Shown: one piece after another, positions 1 through 8,243 of the stretch
How positions within the stretch are numbered: position 1 is the stretch's first letter
Layout of the letters: each line of letters starts with the position of its first letter
Assembly: GCF_937863485.1 (NCBI RefSeq)
Contig: NZ_CALMFY010000002.1
Location: forward strand, 1-49,527
DNA length: 49,527 nt
Direction: 5' to 3'
Source: an uncultured Nostoc sp.
Lineage (GTDB): Bacteria > Cyanobacteriota > Cyanobacteriia > Cyanobacteriales > Nostocaceae
The notes under the pieces: model-generated
The model's database searches: none
The model's input: only the letters and a program-made list of their open reading frames with translations
Told to the model about the DNA's origin: nothing
Program-made: the position numbers and the translations under genes

Positions 1-139
1 CGCTGCACACTGATTTTACTTCTTCTAAATAATACTATCTATCACAACTTGGTATTAAATGGTGCGATCGCCCTACTGGTAGGAGTTGTTTAAGTCTTGC
101 CGCTGACTGCTGACCCCAAGGACTTTTCCAATTCGCAAT

Positions 140-394
140 TCACTTTTCTGTCCACCATAGTGGTTTCAAAAACACGCTATTCGAGTAGAGGTAGTTGCAC
201 CCGTTGTCCCCGTAAATACATTCGAGGCGGGGAACGGGTATTGTTTTACCCGCAAAACTGAATTGGCTCTGCTGCCATTGCAGTTGTAGACAGTGTTGAT
301 AGAGCGAGTTGGCTTGTTCAAGAGTTAAAAAATCGGGGTAGTAAGTGATAGGTAAAACTGGGGTTGATTCACCAAACAAATTGAGTTGTTGCAT
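140..394 (-). pseudogene. AlkB-type 2OG-Fe(II) dioxygenase, N-terminal fragment
   Basis: The 84-residue product starts MQQLNLFGE, has a typical AlkB-family N-terminal region, and reaches the motif LYSNSVFLKPL. The family repairs alkylated bases and is usually about 200 residues. The Fe-binding HxD and distal His are absent, because the frame stops soon after that motif and the DNA beyond (1-139) is not recognisable as alkB. An AAGGAG-like ribosome site lies just upstream of the ATG at 394. It is therefore a 5' remnant and probably non-functional. The family call rests on motif memory, not a search. Confidence 0.6.
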
Positions 395-819
395 AATCTT
401 GTTCTCCTTCTTTTTGAGTCAGAATTCTAGAAACATTGCAATCATGCTGCTGTACAAGTTTTTTGAGTTGTGTAACCGGGGAATAGTATGCTGATAACAA
501 GCAACTAACCACTGTATTTAGCTTTTTAATCAAGCGATCGCTCCTTTGCTGCCTTCTAATGACAAACCTGTAATTTTTGCATTTCTCATTGATGAGTTAG
601 AAGAACCTATCGGTAAAAACGTTAAAGAATCGTGCAACTCTAAAAATACTATTATTACGAATTTTGGAGCGAGGCCGATCGTAAGCGTCAAGTCGTCGAA
701 GTATATTTCCAAGTGGTTGCTGAAGCGGATTGATTGATTTTAGTTTAGTTATTTGTTGCTTGCCAACTGTAAACCTTTGCTATACAGCCAATTGATAAAC
801 AAGTCATCAATAGCACTGC
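395..819. other. No intact gene; possible degraded ORF near 522-737
   Basis: A plus-strand open frame (about 522-737) begins with a HIP1 site. A second frame near 655-735 reads plausibly as ...EADRKRQVVEVYF..., so an old frameshifted gene end is possible. I recognise no family. The rest shows no promoter, RNA or repeat that I can defend. Confidence 0.25.
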
Positions 820-1005
820 TCAACCTGGGCGGCGCTCAGGTGTTTGGACAAAGCAAGCACCTGTATGAAAACCACCATGTAAAAGCACAGTAAAAAGTGA
901 ATTTTAGTCTTGCCTTGGGCGGTAATGCTGAACATACATTTGGTACGGAATATCACCAACAAAGAATTCTATTTCAGTGTATGAATGTATTCCTCTCATA
1001 TCCAT
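820..1005 (-). pseudogene. Alpha/beta hydrolase N-terminal remnant
   Basis: Read from the ATG at 1005, the frame gives MDMRGIHSYTEIEFF and, after one in-frame TAA, LLHGGFHTGACF followed by PERRPG. The HGG oxyanion-hole motif followed by GACF and a TPxxRPG segment is typical of alpha/beta hydrolases. The frame stops again at 820, so the nucleophile elbow and catalytic triad are missing. It lies directly downstream of an ABC substrate-binding pseudogene on the same strand, so the two may once have been one operon. Two stops and a missing body make it a pseudogene. Confidence 0.55.
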
Positions 1006-1015
1006 CTCTCTTATT

Positions 1016-1642
1016 CTAATTCGCTGCTGGACAGACTGATGAAGCCACATCCATCGGTTTGGGAATGACTTTTTATTCCACCATCCAATCTGCAACTTCT
1101 TGAATCTCAGCAATTACCTTCGGTTCTAAAGGCAGCACTTGTTCGGGAGGACGGTTAGCTACTACTCGTTTAATAACAGCAGGCGATAACCCCATCGCTT
1201 TTTCTAAGATGGTGGCGGACTTTTCGGGATTATTAGTTGCCCAATCTCCCTCTTTTTTGAGTATATCTACAATTGCCTTTACAGCTTGAGGATGTTCAGC
1301 TAAAACGGAGCGGCAAACTACATAGACTCCATAGCTGGGAGCAGGATTATTCATCAAGGATGCGACGAGCATCATAGTGCTCTTCTGCTGTTGAAAGCCC
1401 TGGGTCCCAAATTGACCAAGCATCTGATTTCCATTTTTGGCAAATTGAGTGACTACTGAAGCTTGGGGCTGACTCCCAGCAGATGCAGCAGTCGATTGTA
1501 TTATTTTTAGCAGAACCGCAAGCAGTTGTGAGCAAACTTGAGCCAAAGGCAAGCGCGAAAAATAAAAGGTTTTTTTCTAAGAAGAGGCAGGAAGAGTATT
1601 TTTCTGATGTATCTTTATCTTCTTATTAAGTTCGTGGGTCAT
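1016..1642 (-). pseudogene. ABC transporter substrate-binding lipoprotein (NMT1/SsuA-like), frameshifted
   Basis: The likely start is the ATG at 1642 (MTHELNKKIKIHQ). After a frameshift a lipoprotein signal appears (LLFFALAFGSSLLTTAC, a good lipobox). Another frame holds WSIWDPGLSTAEEHYDARR, and the next VCRSVLAEHPQAVKAIVDIL and PKVIAEIQEVADWMVE. These segments follow the order expected for periplasmic-binding proteins of aliphatic sulfonate/nitrate/thiamine-precursor importers. A TAA interrupts the last segment, after which KVIPKPMDVASSV continues in frame. The whole is about 200 codons against about 330 for the family, so the centre is deleted. At least two frameshifts and one nonsense codon make it non-functional. 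Confidence 0.65.
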
Positions 1643-1727
1643 TTATCCTACCTTGGCTAACGATTATTACTTGTAAAAATGGTCTGCGTCCTTGACTACA
1701 TGACGATAACATCTTAATAATTGTTGT

Positions 1728-1750
1728 GCAGCGTCTCCCTTAAGAGAAGC
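1728..1750. repeat. Short GC-rich palindromic repeat
   Basis: The unit GCAGCGTCTCCCTTAAGAGA plus AGC recurs at 20071-20093 with one mismatch. There it sits inside the CHASE2 coding region. It belongs to the dispersed palindromic repeats common in Nostocales. Confidence 0.6.
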
Positions 1751-1846
1751 AACTGCCGTGCCAAGAACACAGAGAGAAGGAAAAAATGCTTGCCACGTCC
1801 TTGACGATAACTTACCATTATCTGCTGTAGAAGTTGACTGGAGACA

Positions 1847-2280
1847 TCAAGCATTGATTAAACTAACCTCCTGTAAACTTGATTCTTCTTGCTGAATACG
1901 CGATAAGGCATAAGTTAGAAGTAAACGCTCCTCAATGTTATGTTTTGCATTAGGACAAGGTGCTATTCCTTCCAACCAACTTTTAGGACAAGCACCGCCA
2001 CAAACTGGAAGCATAGGGCAGATAGAACAGAGGTATTCGCCTTGACGAACTCGGTCATTAAAATTACCTAAGCGATCGCGTTTACCAGGCATCTCTTTGC
2101 CGGATAGGTGGTCAATGGCATATTCATTAGGTGTACCATAGGTAGGTACGTAAGATATCTCAGTACAATTGAAAATATTGCCATCTAATTTTTTATGCAT
2201 CCTCGACAAAGCATCATTGAAATATTTTCAACTTTTGTGCAATTTGATGCCGATCGCTTCAGTCGTTGGACGACAGAATC
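1847..2280 (-). pseudogene. Radical SAM/SPASM protein, C-terminal remnant
   Basis: The readable part contains CSICPMLPVCGGACPKSW followed by PCPN, the cysteine pattern of a SPASM auxiliary Fe-S domain. Such domains form the C-terminus of radical-SAM peptide-modifying enzymes (anSME-like maturases). Upstream, pieces KAIGIKLHKS and DSVVQRLK appear in alternating frames with TGA stops. The radical-SAM core with its CxxxCxxC motif is not found. It is therefore a 3' remnant, about 120 codons readable out of 350-450 usual. No intact peptide substrate gene is visible next to it. Confidence 0.6.
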
Positions 2281-2408
2281 AAGGTAACGTCGCAGTATCC
2301 AAAGTTGTCTCAACCCCACGTCTCATAAAACTTCGGAACATTTTTGGGCTTTATATTGGTATAAATTTTGGCTTATTCCTGAATTGCCGCAGCCGAGGTT
2401 TACGAAAA

Positions 2409-2431
2409 TTTGACAACCAATGGTTGTCAAA
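2409..2431. promoter_or_regulatory. Operator-like perfect 11-bp inverted repeat
   Basis: TTTGACAACCA and TGGTTGTCAAA flank a single central A. A matching half-site TTTGACAACCAATTG follows at about 2447-2461. The spacing and symmetry suggest a dimeric repressor site. The surrounding genes are all broken, so its target is unknown. Confidence 0.35.
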
Positions 2432-2545
2432 ACGTGCCAGATGAGAATTTGACAACCAATTGATCACAAATTCTGCACCTGAGCAAACGCCAAGTTAGAC
2501 GCAAGTCCTTCATGCCCTAGGATTGCTACCAGGTTCAGTCCTTAT

Positions 2546-2572
2546 GCGATGCCTGCGGCGGGCTACGCCTAC
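2546..2572. repeat. Dispersed palindromic repeat (GCGATGCCTGCGGCGGGCTA type)
   Basis: This GC-rich unit is a widespread short interspersed repeat in Nostoc-like genomes. It sits in otherwise AT-rich intergenic DNA. Confidence 0.55.
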
Positions 2573-2677
2573 AGATAAGTAACATGTATTCTAGGTTTGA
2601 TAAAACTCTCTGGTAATGACTGCATCCCCAGTTATGAACTATATCGTCAGTACTTCTCAGTGCGTTTAGGGTAAGTT

Positions 2678-2845
2678 ATGGTTGACCAGCACATTTTCTC
2701 TGGAAGTCTATCTAAAGAAGCCATCTCTTCTGTGACACGGGAAGGCGACGGCGAGTTGTATCAAGGACTGAAGGAAGAAAAGTTTTGTTATGTACTCAAT
2801 TCCAGACAAAGCGGAAAGTCCTCTGTCACAACTAGCTATCCATAG
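2678..2845 (+). pseudogene. AAA-like ATPase, N-terminal fragment cut off before an IS630
   Basis: The ATG at 2678 opens a 55-codon frame reading GSLSKEAISSV, then ELYQGLKEEKFCYVLNSRQ and SGKSS. This is the N-terminal P-loop region of the cyanobacterial AAA-like (AAA_35-type) family, whose intact paralogue in this window begins at 18040 with [12 protein letters not shown]. The frame stops at 2845, six bases before the first IS630-type terminal repeat at 2851. Loss of the C-terminal part is probably linked to insertion or rearrangement there. Confidence 0.65.
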
Positions 2846-2879
2846 GATTTGTCCTAACCAGTATGGCAGCTGCTATAGC

Positions 2880-3244
2880 TTCCGAGCGTTGACTATATCC
2901 GGATGTTTTTTTTTACGTGTATGTCCAATATTCGTAATGCCCTGGAAATCGTGCGTTGGCTAATCTCTTCATCCCATAACTGTGCCATTTCGCTCTGGGT
3001 TTTATCCCCATGCTGTTTCACAAAGCTGCGAAACTTCTCCCAATCGGTAATTTTGCTGCTTTGCTGCGATGCTTTCCTTGGTTTGGGTTTGACATCACCC
3101 GTTTGGGCTTTGCGCTGCAACCACAAGTTAAACGCAAGAGCGACTAATATTGAACAGAAGGCTTGCTTCACACTTTTTGAGACCGTCCAACTCAATCGCT
3201 TGTATCACTTTTTGCCGGAAATCATCACTATAAGCTTTAGCCAT
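2880..3244 (-). pseudogene. IS630 transposase, N-terminal (HTH) half
   Basis: From the ATG at 3244 the frame reads MAKAYSDDFRQKVIQAIELD, then a frameshift, then KPRKASQQSSKITDWEKF and QRTISRALR. This is the helix-turn-helix DNA-binding half of IS630 transposases. A second frameshift precedes a lysine-rich tract and RSEAI. The frame ends at the inversion junction and lacks the DDE domain, so the product cannot transpose the element. Confidence 0.7.
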
Positions 3245-3314
3245 TGAAATGAAGTAGACGCGATCACAACTCTTTTCGTTTACGTCCTAATCTCGTTGGC
3301 TAGAGCTATAAAAG

Positions 3315-3819
3315 AGCAGCGTTCTTAGCACAACTGGATAACCCAAAATCACCACATCTGGTCTATGTTGATGAGTCTGGTATGGATGAACGTGATAGCT
3401 ATGGCTACGGCTACTCTCCTATTGGGGAACGCTTCTACGACCTCAAATCAGGTCGGCGACAAGGTCGCATTAATATGATTGCTGGGTATCGAGCGGGGCA
3501 ATTGATTGCACCATTTACTATCGAGGGGGCGTGTAACCGTACCGTGTTTGAGACCTGGCTAGAAACTTGTTTGATTCCGGTCTTGCCTCCCGGTGAGTGG
3601 GTGATTGTCGATAATGCTACATTTGATCATGGTGGTCGGATTGCTTCATTAATTGAAGCCGTAGGGTGTCAGCTAGTCTACCTCCCGCCCTACTCGCCAG
3701 ACCTCAATCGCATTGAAAAGTGTTGGGCATGGCTGAAAACTAGGGTTCGTCAGTTGTTACCCAAATCCGATAATTTACCTGATCCAATAGAAACCGTTCT
3801 CAAGCAAGCATCGTCCTAA
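3315..3819 (+). pseudogene. IS630 transposase, C-terminal DDE half
   Basis: Coding similarity starts near 3320 with FLAQLDNPKSPHLVYVDESG. It continues through VIVDNATFDHGG to PPYSPDLNRIEKCWAWLK, ending at TAA 3817-3819. The three acidic catalytic positions (D of VDES, D of VDNAT, E of NRIEKCW) are all present. The internal ATG at 3382 gives 145 residues but excludes the first catalytic Asp. The HTH half lies inverted upstream, so this is a broken transposase. Confidence 0.75.
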
Positions 3820-3937
3820 TTAATATGGCTACGGCTATATAAACTATGCTCAGTCATTAAATCATTTTATAGCAAATTCAGATTGATCAGTAAATGAATT
3901 AAAAATCCGAAGATTAAATAAAATCAAGAGAATAATA

Positions 3938-4260
3938 AATGAGAATGCGATTACGCTAATAATAGATGAAACAAAAGATAGGAAAAAAGGTAAAAAGACT
4001 GCGGCAAGTGCAAGACAATATCTGGGAAGTGTCGGAAAGTAGAGAATGGGATAGTATCAGTCAATGCTTATGGAGTTTACTCTAATATAACTTTTCCATT
4101 AACTGTAAAAGTATTCAAGCCAAAAGGGACGCTAAAAATAGAGGATAAATATAAAACCAAAATAGAGTTAGCGTCATAAATTATTATAGAATTGATTGAA
4201 GATAACTTTAATATTGAACTGTTAGTAGCAGATAGTTTAGATGGTGAAAGTAGCCATTGA
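3938..4260 (+). pseudogene. IS701/IS4-like transposase remnant
   Basis: The first frame reads LIIDETKDRKKGKKT and RQYLGSVGK. After a one-base shift, VENGIVSVNAYGVYSNITFP and VFKPKGTL follow, then KTKIELAS, a TAA, and NIELLVADSLDGESS. The first DET and the later ADSxxGES contain two catalytic Asp positions of this DDE family. Both termini are missing. It is an internal fragment with a frameshift and a nonsense codon. Confidence 0.65.
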
Positions 4261-4289
4261 ATTATTGCAATGAATCAATTTAAACCCTC

Positions 4290-4571
4290 TTATGCATTGT
4301 CAATGAAGCAATAACTGAGAACGTGAATAATATAATTATTGTCCATAGCAGTCCGTTTCATTTTTTGTCTGAGACTACGTTTATAGATCTGTTCGCGGTT
4401 GAGGGCATTGAGAGCGATGCATCCAAAATTACTTGCACTGTGGAATGAACGAATGCGGCAGGCATCCTCAGCAAAAGTACAATCGAGAGTCCAATGAGGC
4501 TGGTTTTCAATACTCCAATGTTTGCGAATAGCCCGACCGATAAGTTGAGCATCACTGTGCAAAAAAGTCAA
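4290..4571 (-). pseudogene. ISAs1-family transposase, C-terminal fragment
   Basis: The 93-residue product has IRKHWSIENQPHWTLDCTF followed by EDACRIRSFHSASNFG. This is the conserved end of ISAs1 (H-repeat) transposases: IRxHWxIEN...HWxLDxxFxED. The preceding two thirds of the protein is absent upstream, so it is a 3' fragment. With the IS630 and IS701 remnants it marks 2850-4571 as a transposon graveyard. Confidence 0.75.
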
Positions 4572-5071
4572 ACAAAATTTAGATATCTATCTTTAGATAT
4601 ACTTCATTAAAATGCCTAATTACGCAGTATCCGTCGCATGGTGGGTTGACTAAAATCTATTAAGATATGTTATAATTATTGTTGTACTTCTGATTTAGCA
4701 AGCAGTAACTTATTTACAACTTCAAGCTGAAATCAGTCTATTTTATAGATAAATAGAAAACCAATTCAAGCAACTCTAGAAGAGAAGTTTTTTACAACAA
4801 AACTATCTTGTAATAAATTTTTAATTTTATTACGAGTAACTCAGAAATATTTAAATTCTGAATCTTCAGTTTTTACTAATATTGTCATATTAAAATACTA
4901 AACATTAATTTGACTAATACTCTGGATTTTCTAAAGATAAATATAGATAGTGGAGTTAATTAAAAGTTAGCTAAATTTGGCTATTGGGTGAGCATTTCCT
5001 ACCCAATACTTCAGTTCACTGTATATTGTACCTACTCGCAAACCCCGATAATTTTACAAGGAGAATAGAAT
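4572..5071. other. AT-rich intergenic region upstream of the methyltransferase
   Basis: No coding frame I can defend. It presumably holds the promoter of the 5072 gene. A good ribosome site (AAGGAG, about 5058-5063) precedes the TTG start at 5072. No clear sigma-70 boxes or terminator were identified. Confidence 0.4.
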
Positions 5072-6124
5072 TTGTTAGGAACAACTTCAGCATCCAAGAA
5101 GCTTGCCCAGATGACCTATGGCTACTGGCAAAGCCAGTGCCTTTATGTGGCAACAAACTTAGGTATACCTAACCTCTTGCAGTCGGGACCAATGACTGTA
5201 GAAACGATCGCAAAAGAGACTTCCACAAAAGTAGAAACTCTCTATGTTCTTCTCCGTGCTTTAGCTCATCTAGGTGTGTTTGTAGAAAAGCCCGGACGTG
5301 TATTTGCAGCGACAGAACTCTCAGAACACTTGATTACAAATGCAGAGCCTTCTCTTGGACATTTCCTGATGCATATTATAGAACCCTCTATGTGGGATGC
5401 TTGGAGAGAATTAGGGAATTCCTTGAAAACAGGCGAAGTTGCTTTTGAGAGAGCACAGGGCAAGAATTTCTACGAATTCTTCATGACAGAAAATCCCGAT
5501 AGTAGAAATCTGTTCAACAATGCCATGAGCTTTTTAACGAATCAGGCAATTGATTCGCTGTTTGAGGTCTATGATTTCGGTCAATTTAATACAGTTATGG
5601 ATGTTGGAGGCAATCAAGGCGCACTAATTGCCCATATTGTCAAAAAATTTGGCTGTAAAGGCATATTGTTTGACCTACCGCACGAGATTGAAACAGCCCC
5701 TGCTTTCCTCGCGAGGCAAGGAATTGATGAAGATGCCGTGCAAGTCATTGGTGGTAATGCATTAGAGGAGATACCAAAGGGTGCAGATGCGATCATAATG
5801 AAGTATTTCCTCTCCGTATTCAGTGTTGAAGATGCAATCAAGGTATTAACTCGGTGTAGAGAGGCTCTCCCCAAACAAGGTAAGGTAGTACTTCTACAAA
5901 CACTAGTTCCACCGCGTGGTGCGCCGGTAGAATATCCAGATGGGACTATCCCAGCTCTTGCAGCGGTTCAGATGATGGTGACAAACCCGGGGGGTTACTG
6001 GCGCACAGAACAAGAATATAAGGAGTTGTTTGAAAAGAGTGGCTTTCAATTAGAAAAAGTCATTTATACAGGAACTAGCTTGACAGTGATGGAATTTAAG
6101 TATCATGAAGTTATACAGGAGTAA
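5072..6124 (+). CDS. O-methyltransferase-fold protein (plant OMT/hydroxyneurosporene MT family), altered active site
   Basis: The 350-residue product has an N-terminal winged-helix dimerisation region (YVATNLGIPNLLQSGPMTVE) and a Rossmann SAM site, DVGGNQG, from D177. It ends with the family signature YWRTEQEYKELFEKSGF. Family members methylate small aromatic or polyketide substrates. The usual catalytic block HDW reads S248-V249-F250 here (KYFLSVFS), so the general-base His is missing. It may use another mechanism, act as a SAM-dependent hydroxylase-like relative, or be inactive. The TTG start is supported by AAGGAG 9-14 bases upstream. It sits ahead of an Fe/2OG oxygenase and an NRPS, so a tailoring role is inferred. 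Confidence 0.8.
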   Translation: MLGTTSASKKLAQMTYGYWQSQCLYVATNLGIPNLLQSGPMTVETIAKETSTKVETLYVLLRALAHLGVFVEKPGRVFAATELSEHLITNAEPSLGHFLMHIIEPSMWDAWRELGNSLKTGEVAFERAQGKNFYEFFMTENPDSRNLFNNAMSFLTNQAIDSLFEVYDFGQFNTVMDVGGNQGALIAHIVKKFGCKGILFDLPHEIETAPAFLARQGIDEDAVQVIGGNALEEIPKGADAIIMKYFLSVFSVEDAIKVLTRCREALPKQGKVVLLQTLVPPRGAPVEYPDGTIPALAAVQMMVTNPGGYWRTEQEYKELFEKSGFQLEKVIYTGTSLTVMEFKYHEVIQE

Positions 6125-6137
6125 GAATTTTCACCCA

Positions 6138-6186
6138 AGTCGAGTAGGAAATAAGCAGCCACCTGCGTCCTATTTCCTACTCGACT
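6138..6186. terminator. Perfect 16-bp stem-loop after the methyltransferase
   Basis: AGTCGAGTAGGAAATA (6138-6153) pairs exactly with TATTTCCTACTCGACT (6171-6186) around a 17-base loop. It starts 13 bases after the stop codon. No T-run follows, so it may be a bidirectional or RNA-stabilising hairpin, or a repeat, and not a classical intrinsic terminator. Confidence 0.5.
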
Positions 6187-6636
6187 AAATTCAAAAATGG
6201 TTCGATAGTACCTTGAGAAATATACTGTTTGGTATATTTCCTAATCCCACCTTTTGCTGCTGCCTTTTGATGACGAAAGCTTCTTATATCCGTCTTGAGA
6301 GACAACAAATTCTAATATTAACGGGATTACTTTAGAACTATTAGAACAAATAATTACTAGTGTCATCAATATACGAAAATACTGGTTTTTTTTTGTTTTT
6401 AAAAGTTTTGCTCCAACAGTGTGGATAGGAAATTTTACTGGGGCAAAAATATTTTGTTCTACTATTGCTATAAGTAAATTATTTTTCAAAGACCAAAACC
6501 CTGATAAATGTTTAACAAAGTATGTTGAAAAACGCATAAATATGTTGACGCAAATTAACCTAAATTTGTTAAAATTTGTAAAAATGGTCTAACCTTATAC
6601 ATACCGATAAAATAATTTTATCACTCTAAAAATACC
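6187..6636. other. AT-rich intergenic region, no gene supported
   Basis: A 98-codon minus-strand frame exists (6241-6537) but is rich in low-complexity hydrophobic and Lys/Ser codons and matches nothing I know. A TTGACG sequence near 6544 could be part of the promoter of the gene starting at 6637. Nothing else stands out. Confidence 0.3.
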
Positions 6637-7800
6637 ATGCCAAATCTTCCCATTTCTATTTCAAAAGACATGAAGTTAAGGTTTTTGCAGGATAATGAAA
6701 AAACCTTTATAAGTAATGAAAAAGAATTACCTCTAGTGATTGAGCCAGTAAAGGAAAAATATTTTGCAGTTTTGAAGGGATTACTCAATGAAAGTAGCGA
6801 CTGGTTTAATCAACAGCTAGATACATACGGAGCCATTTTATTTCGAGGATTTGAAGTTGAGGATGCAGAGCAATTTCAAAAAGTGCTAGAGCTACTGAAT
6901 GTACAATTGGAGTCAGTTTATCATTTTGGCAGCGCTCATCGTGTACGAATAACTGATAAAATTTTCACCTCTTCTGAAGCTCCACCAGATAGAATCATTG
7001 CTCCTCATAATGAGCTGAATATGGTACCGATGCGACCGAGTGTACTCGCTTTCTTCTGCCAAGTTCAGCCAGATATATATGGCGAGACTCCCATCATCAA
7101 TACCGAAAAGTTATTTGATAATTTATCTCCTAGCTTACAGTACAAAATTGCTAATTTCCCTCAACGATTTGTGCGATATGTTCCTAAGCATCTATTAGAG
7201 ATTGTCTTCGAGGGTCTTTTGCAAGAGGAAATTACCAGACTTCTTCAGAAACAAGGATTTGATTTTAACTGGCAAGAGGATGGCTCTATTTATTTTGAAT
7301 GTTCTTATATTACTTTATTTAGTCATCCAAAAACGAGTAGGCTCTGCTTTTCCCTTAGCATTGTTGATTCTTTAGTTAGTAGAGAATGGTATCGAAACAT
7401 TGGGCAACGGTATTCATTTTGGAAAAGGCTCTATTACAATTGGCTACCAGCGAGCTTGTACAAAAGATTTCAACAAGGATTAACAACAGCAGCAACTGTT
7501 GTCGATAGTTCACAAAAACGAACCAGTACTCTTAACACATATTTTTTGAACGAGGATGGTCAAGATACTGAGATGACGCAAGCAGAAGCACAAGAATTAG
7601 GCAAATCTGAATGGAAAAATGCATCTGTCTTTAAGTGGAAACAAGGCGATATTCTTGTGGTGGATAATCTACAGGTCGCTCATAGTAGACTCAATACTAA
7701 ACTTAAGCGAAAGATACTTACGGCTTTCGGTAATATGTGCAATATTCGTGATCTGAAACCAGCTTCATTAGCAACCCATCGCATGAGCATGGACGTTTAG
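6637..7800 (+). CDS. TauD/TfdA-family Fe(II)/2-oxoglutarate oxygenase (SyrP-like)
   Basis: The 387-residue product carries the facial triad of the clavaminate-synthase-like fold. H124 and E126 lie in APHNEL and distal H349 in VAHSR, with Lys/Arg residues just after for 2-oxoglutarate binding. The early motif YGAILFRGF and GETPIIN are also typical. Family members in NRPS clusters hydroxylate (for example the beta-carbon of) amino-acid residues, free or carrier-bound. It lies between a methyltransferase-fold gene and a Gly-TE NRPS module on the same strand. A tailoring role on that peptide is likely but inferred. At 387 residues it is longer than TauD (about 280), with an insertion between the two halves of the triad. 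Confidence 0.82.
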   Translation: MPNLPISISKDMKLRFLQDNEKTFISNEKELPLVIEPVKEKYFAVLKGLLNESSDWFNQQLDTYGAILFRGFEVEDAEQFQKVLELLNVQLESVYHFGSAHRVRITDKIFTSSEAPPDRIIAPHNELNMVPMRPSVLAFFCQVQPDIYGETPIINTEKLFDNLSPSLQYKIANFPQRFVRYVPKHLLEIVFEGLLQEEITRLLQKQGFDFNWQEDGSIYFECSYITLFSHPKTSRLCFSLSIVDSLVSREWYRNIGQRYSFWKRLYYNWLPASLYKRFQQGLTTAATVVDSSQKRTSTLNTYFLNEDGQDTEMTQAEAQELGKSEWKNASVFKWKQGDILVVDNLQVAHSRLNTKLKRKILTAFGNMCNIRDLKPASLATHRMSMDV

Positions 7801-7886
7801 AGGCTTGGCTTAACCCTTTCAGCAACGAAGCCACGCGCAGCGTCTTCGATAGAAGAAGGCATCGTGTTATTAGCTTAAATTTTCTT

Positions 7887-7977
7887 AGGACTTACGCACA
7901 GGTAACGGAAAACGAACCACAGAAGATGCAGAGGTCACGGAGAAATAAGAGTTTAAGAGGGTTTTTGCATAAGTCCT
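7887..7977. repeat. MITE-like repeat with AGGACTTACGCA ends
   Basis: AGGACTTACGCA (7887-7898) and TGCATAAGTCCT (7966-7977) are inverted copies with one mismatch, enclosing about 67 bases. Sequences with these ends are common dispersed repeats in filamentous cyanobacteria. The rest of the 7801-8243 gap holds a GC-rich palindromic repeat near 7825-7863 and AT-rich DNA before the NRPS gene. No further gene is seen there. Confidence 0.5.
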
Positions 7978-8243
7978 ATTTTTAAGTCGCAATTGTTTTC
8001 TTATCCATTTTATTGAAAATAATTTTATTTAAGGATTAACAACTTCAATAAGTGCTTCATGAATTACATCTTAACTGCTCCCATCTTTTTAAATTAACAA
8101 TTAAAGCAGTAATCCTCTCAGCATCATAAATTGTATAAACTGCGTTTCTTTTCAATTGATAGCTAAATAAACTGAGATTTACGCTCTTACATTTTTTTAA
8201 TCATTATTTGCTACTTCAATAAAATAATAATTTACAAAGACCT

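Larger units (their letters stand above)
2851..3839. mobile_element. IS630-family element with internally inverted front half
   Basis: Three related 27-bp sequences lie at 2851-2877, 3284-3310 and 3813-3839. All begin GTCCTAA, end GCTATA and point the same way; terminal TA dinucleotides fit IS630 insertion. The transposase 5' half lies on the minus strand (about 2880-3244) and the DDE half on the plus strand (from about 3315). Reversing 2874-3310 would place a terminal repeat at the left edge and rejoin the two halves at a shared GCTATA. The element would then span about 2874-3839 (966 bp). Confidence 0.7.

Noticed and set aside
1847..2280. Active RiPP system with a SPASM maturase
   Set aside because: Only the SPASM end remains, with stops and frameshifts upstream, and no precursor peptide gene is visible.
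2903..3247. Plus-strand 114-codon frame
   Set aside because: It is antisense to the IS630 HTH half, which has clear family motifs on the other strand.
6241..6537. 98-residue minus-strand protein
   Set aside because: Low-complexity AT-rich frame with no start context, domain or partner.
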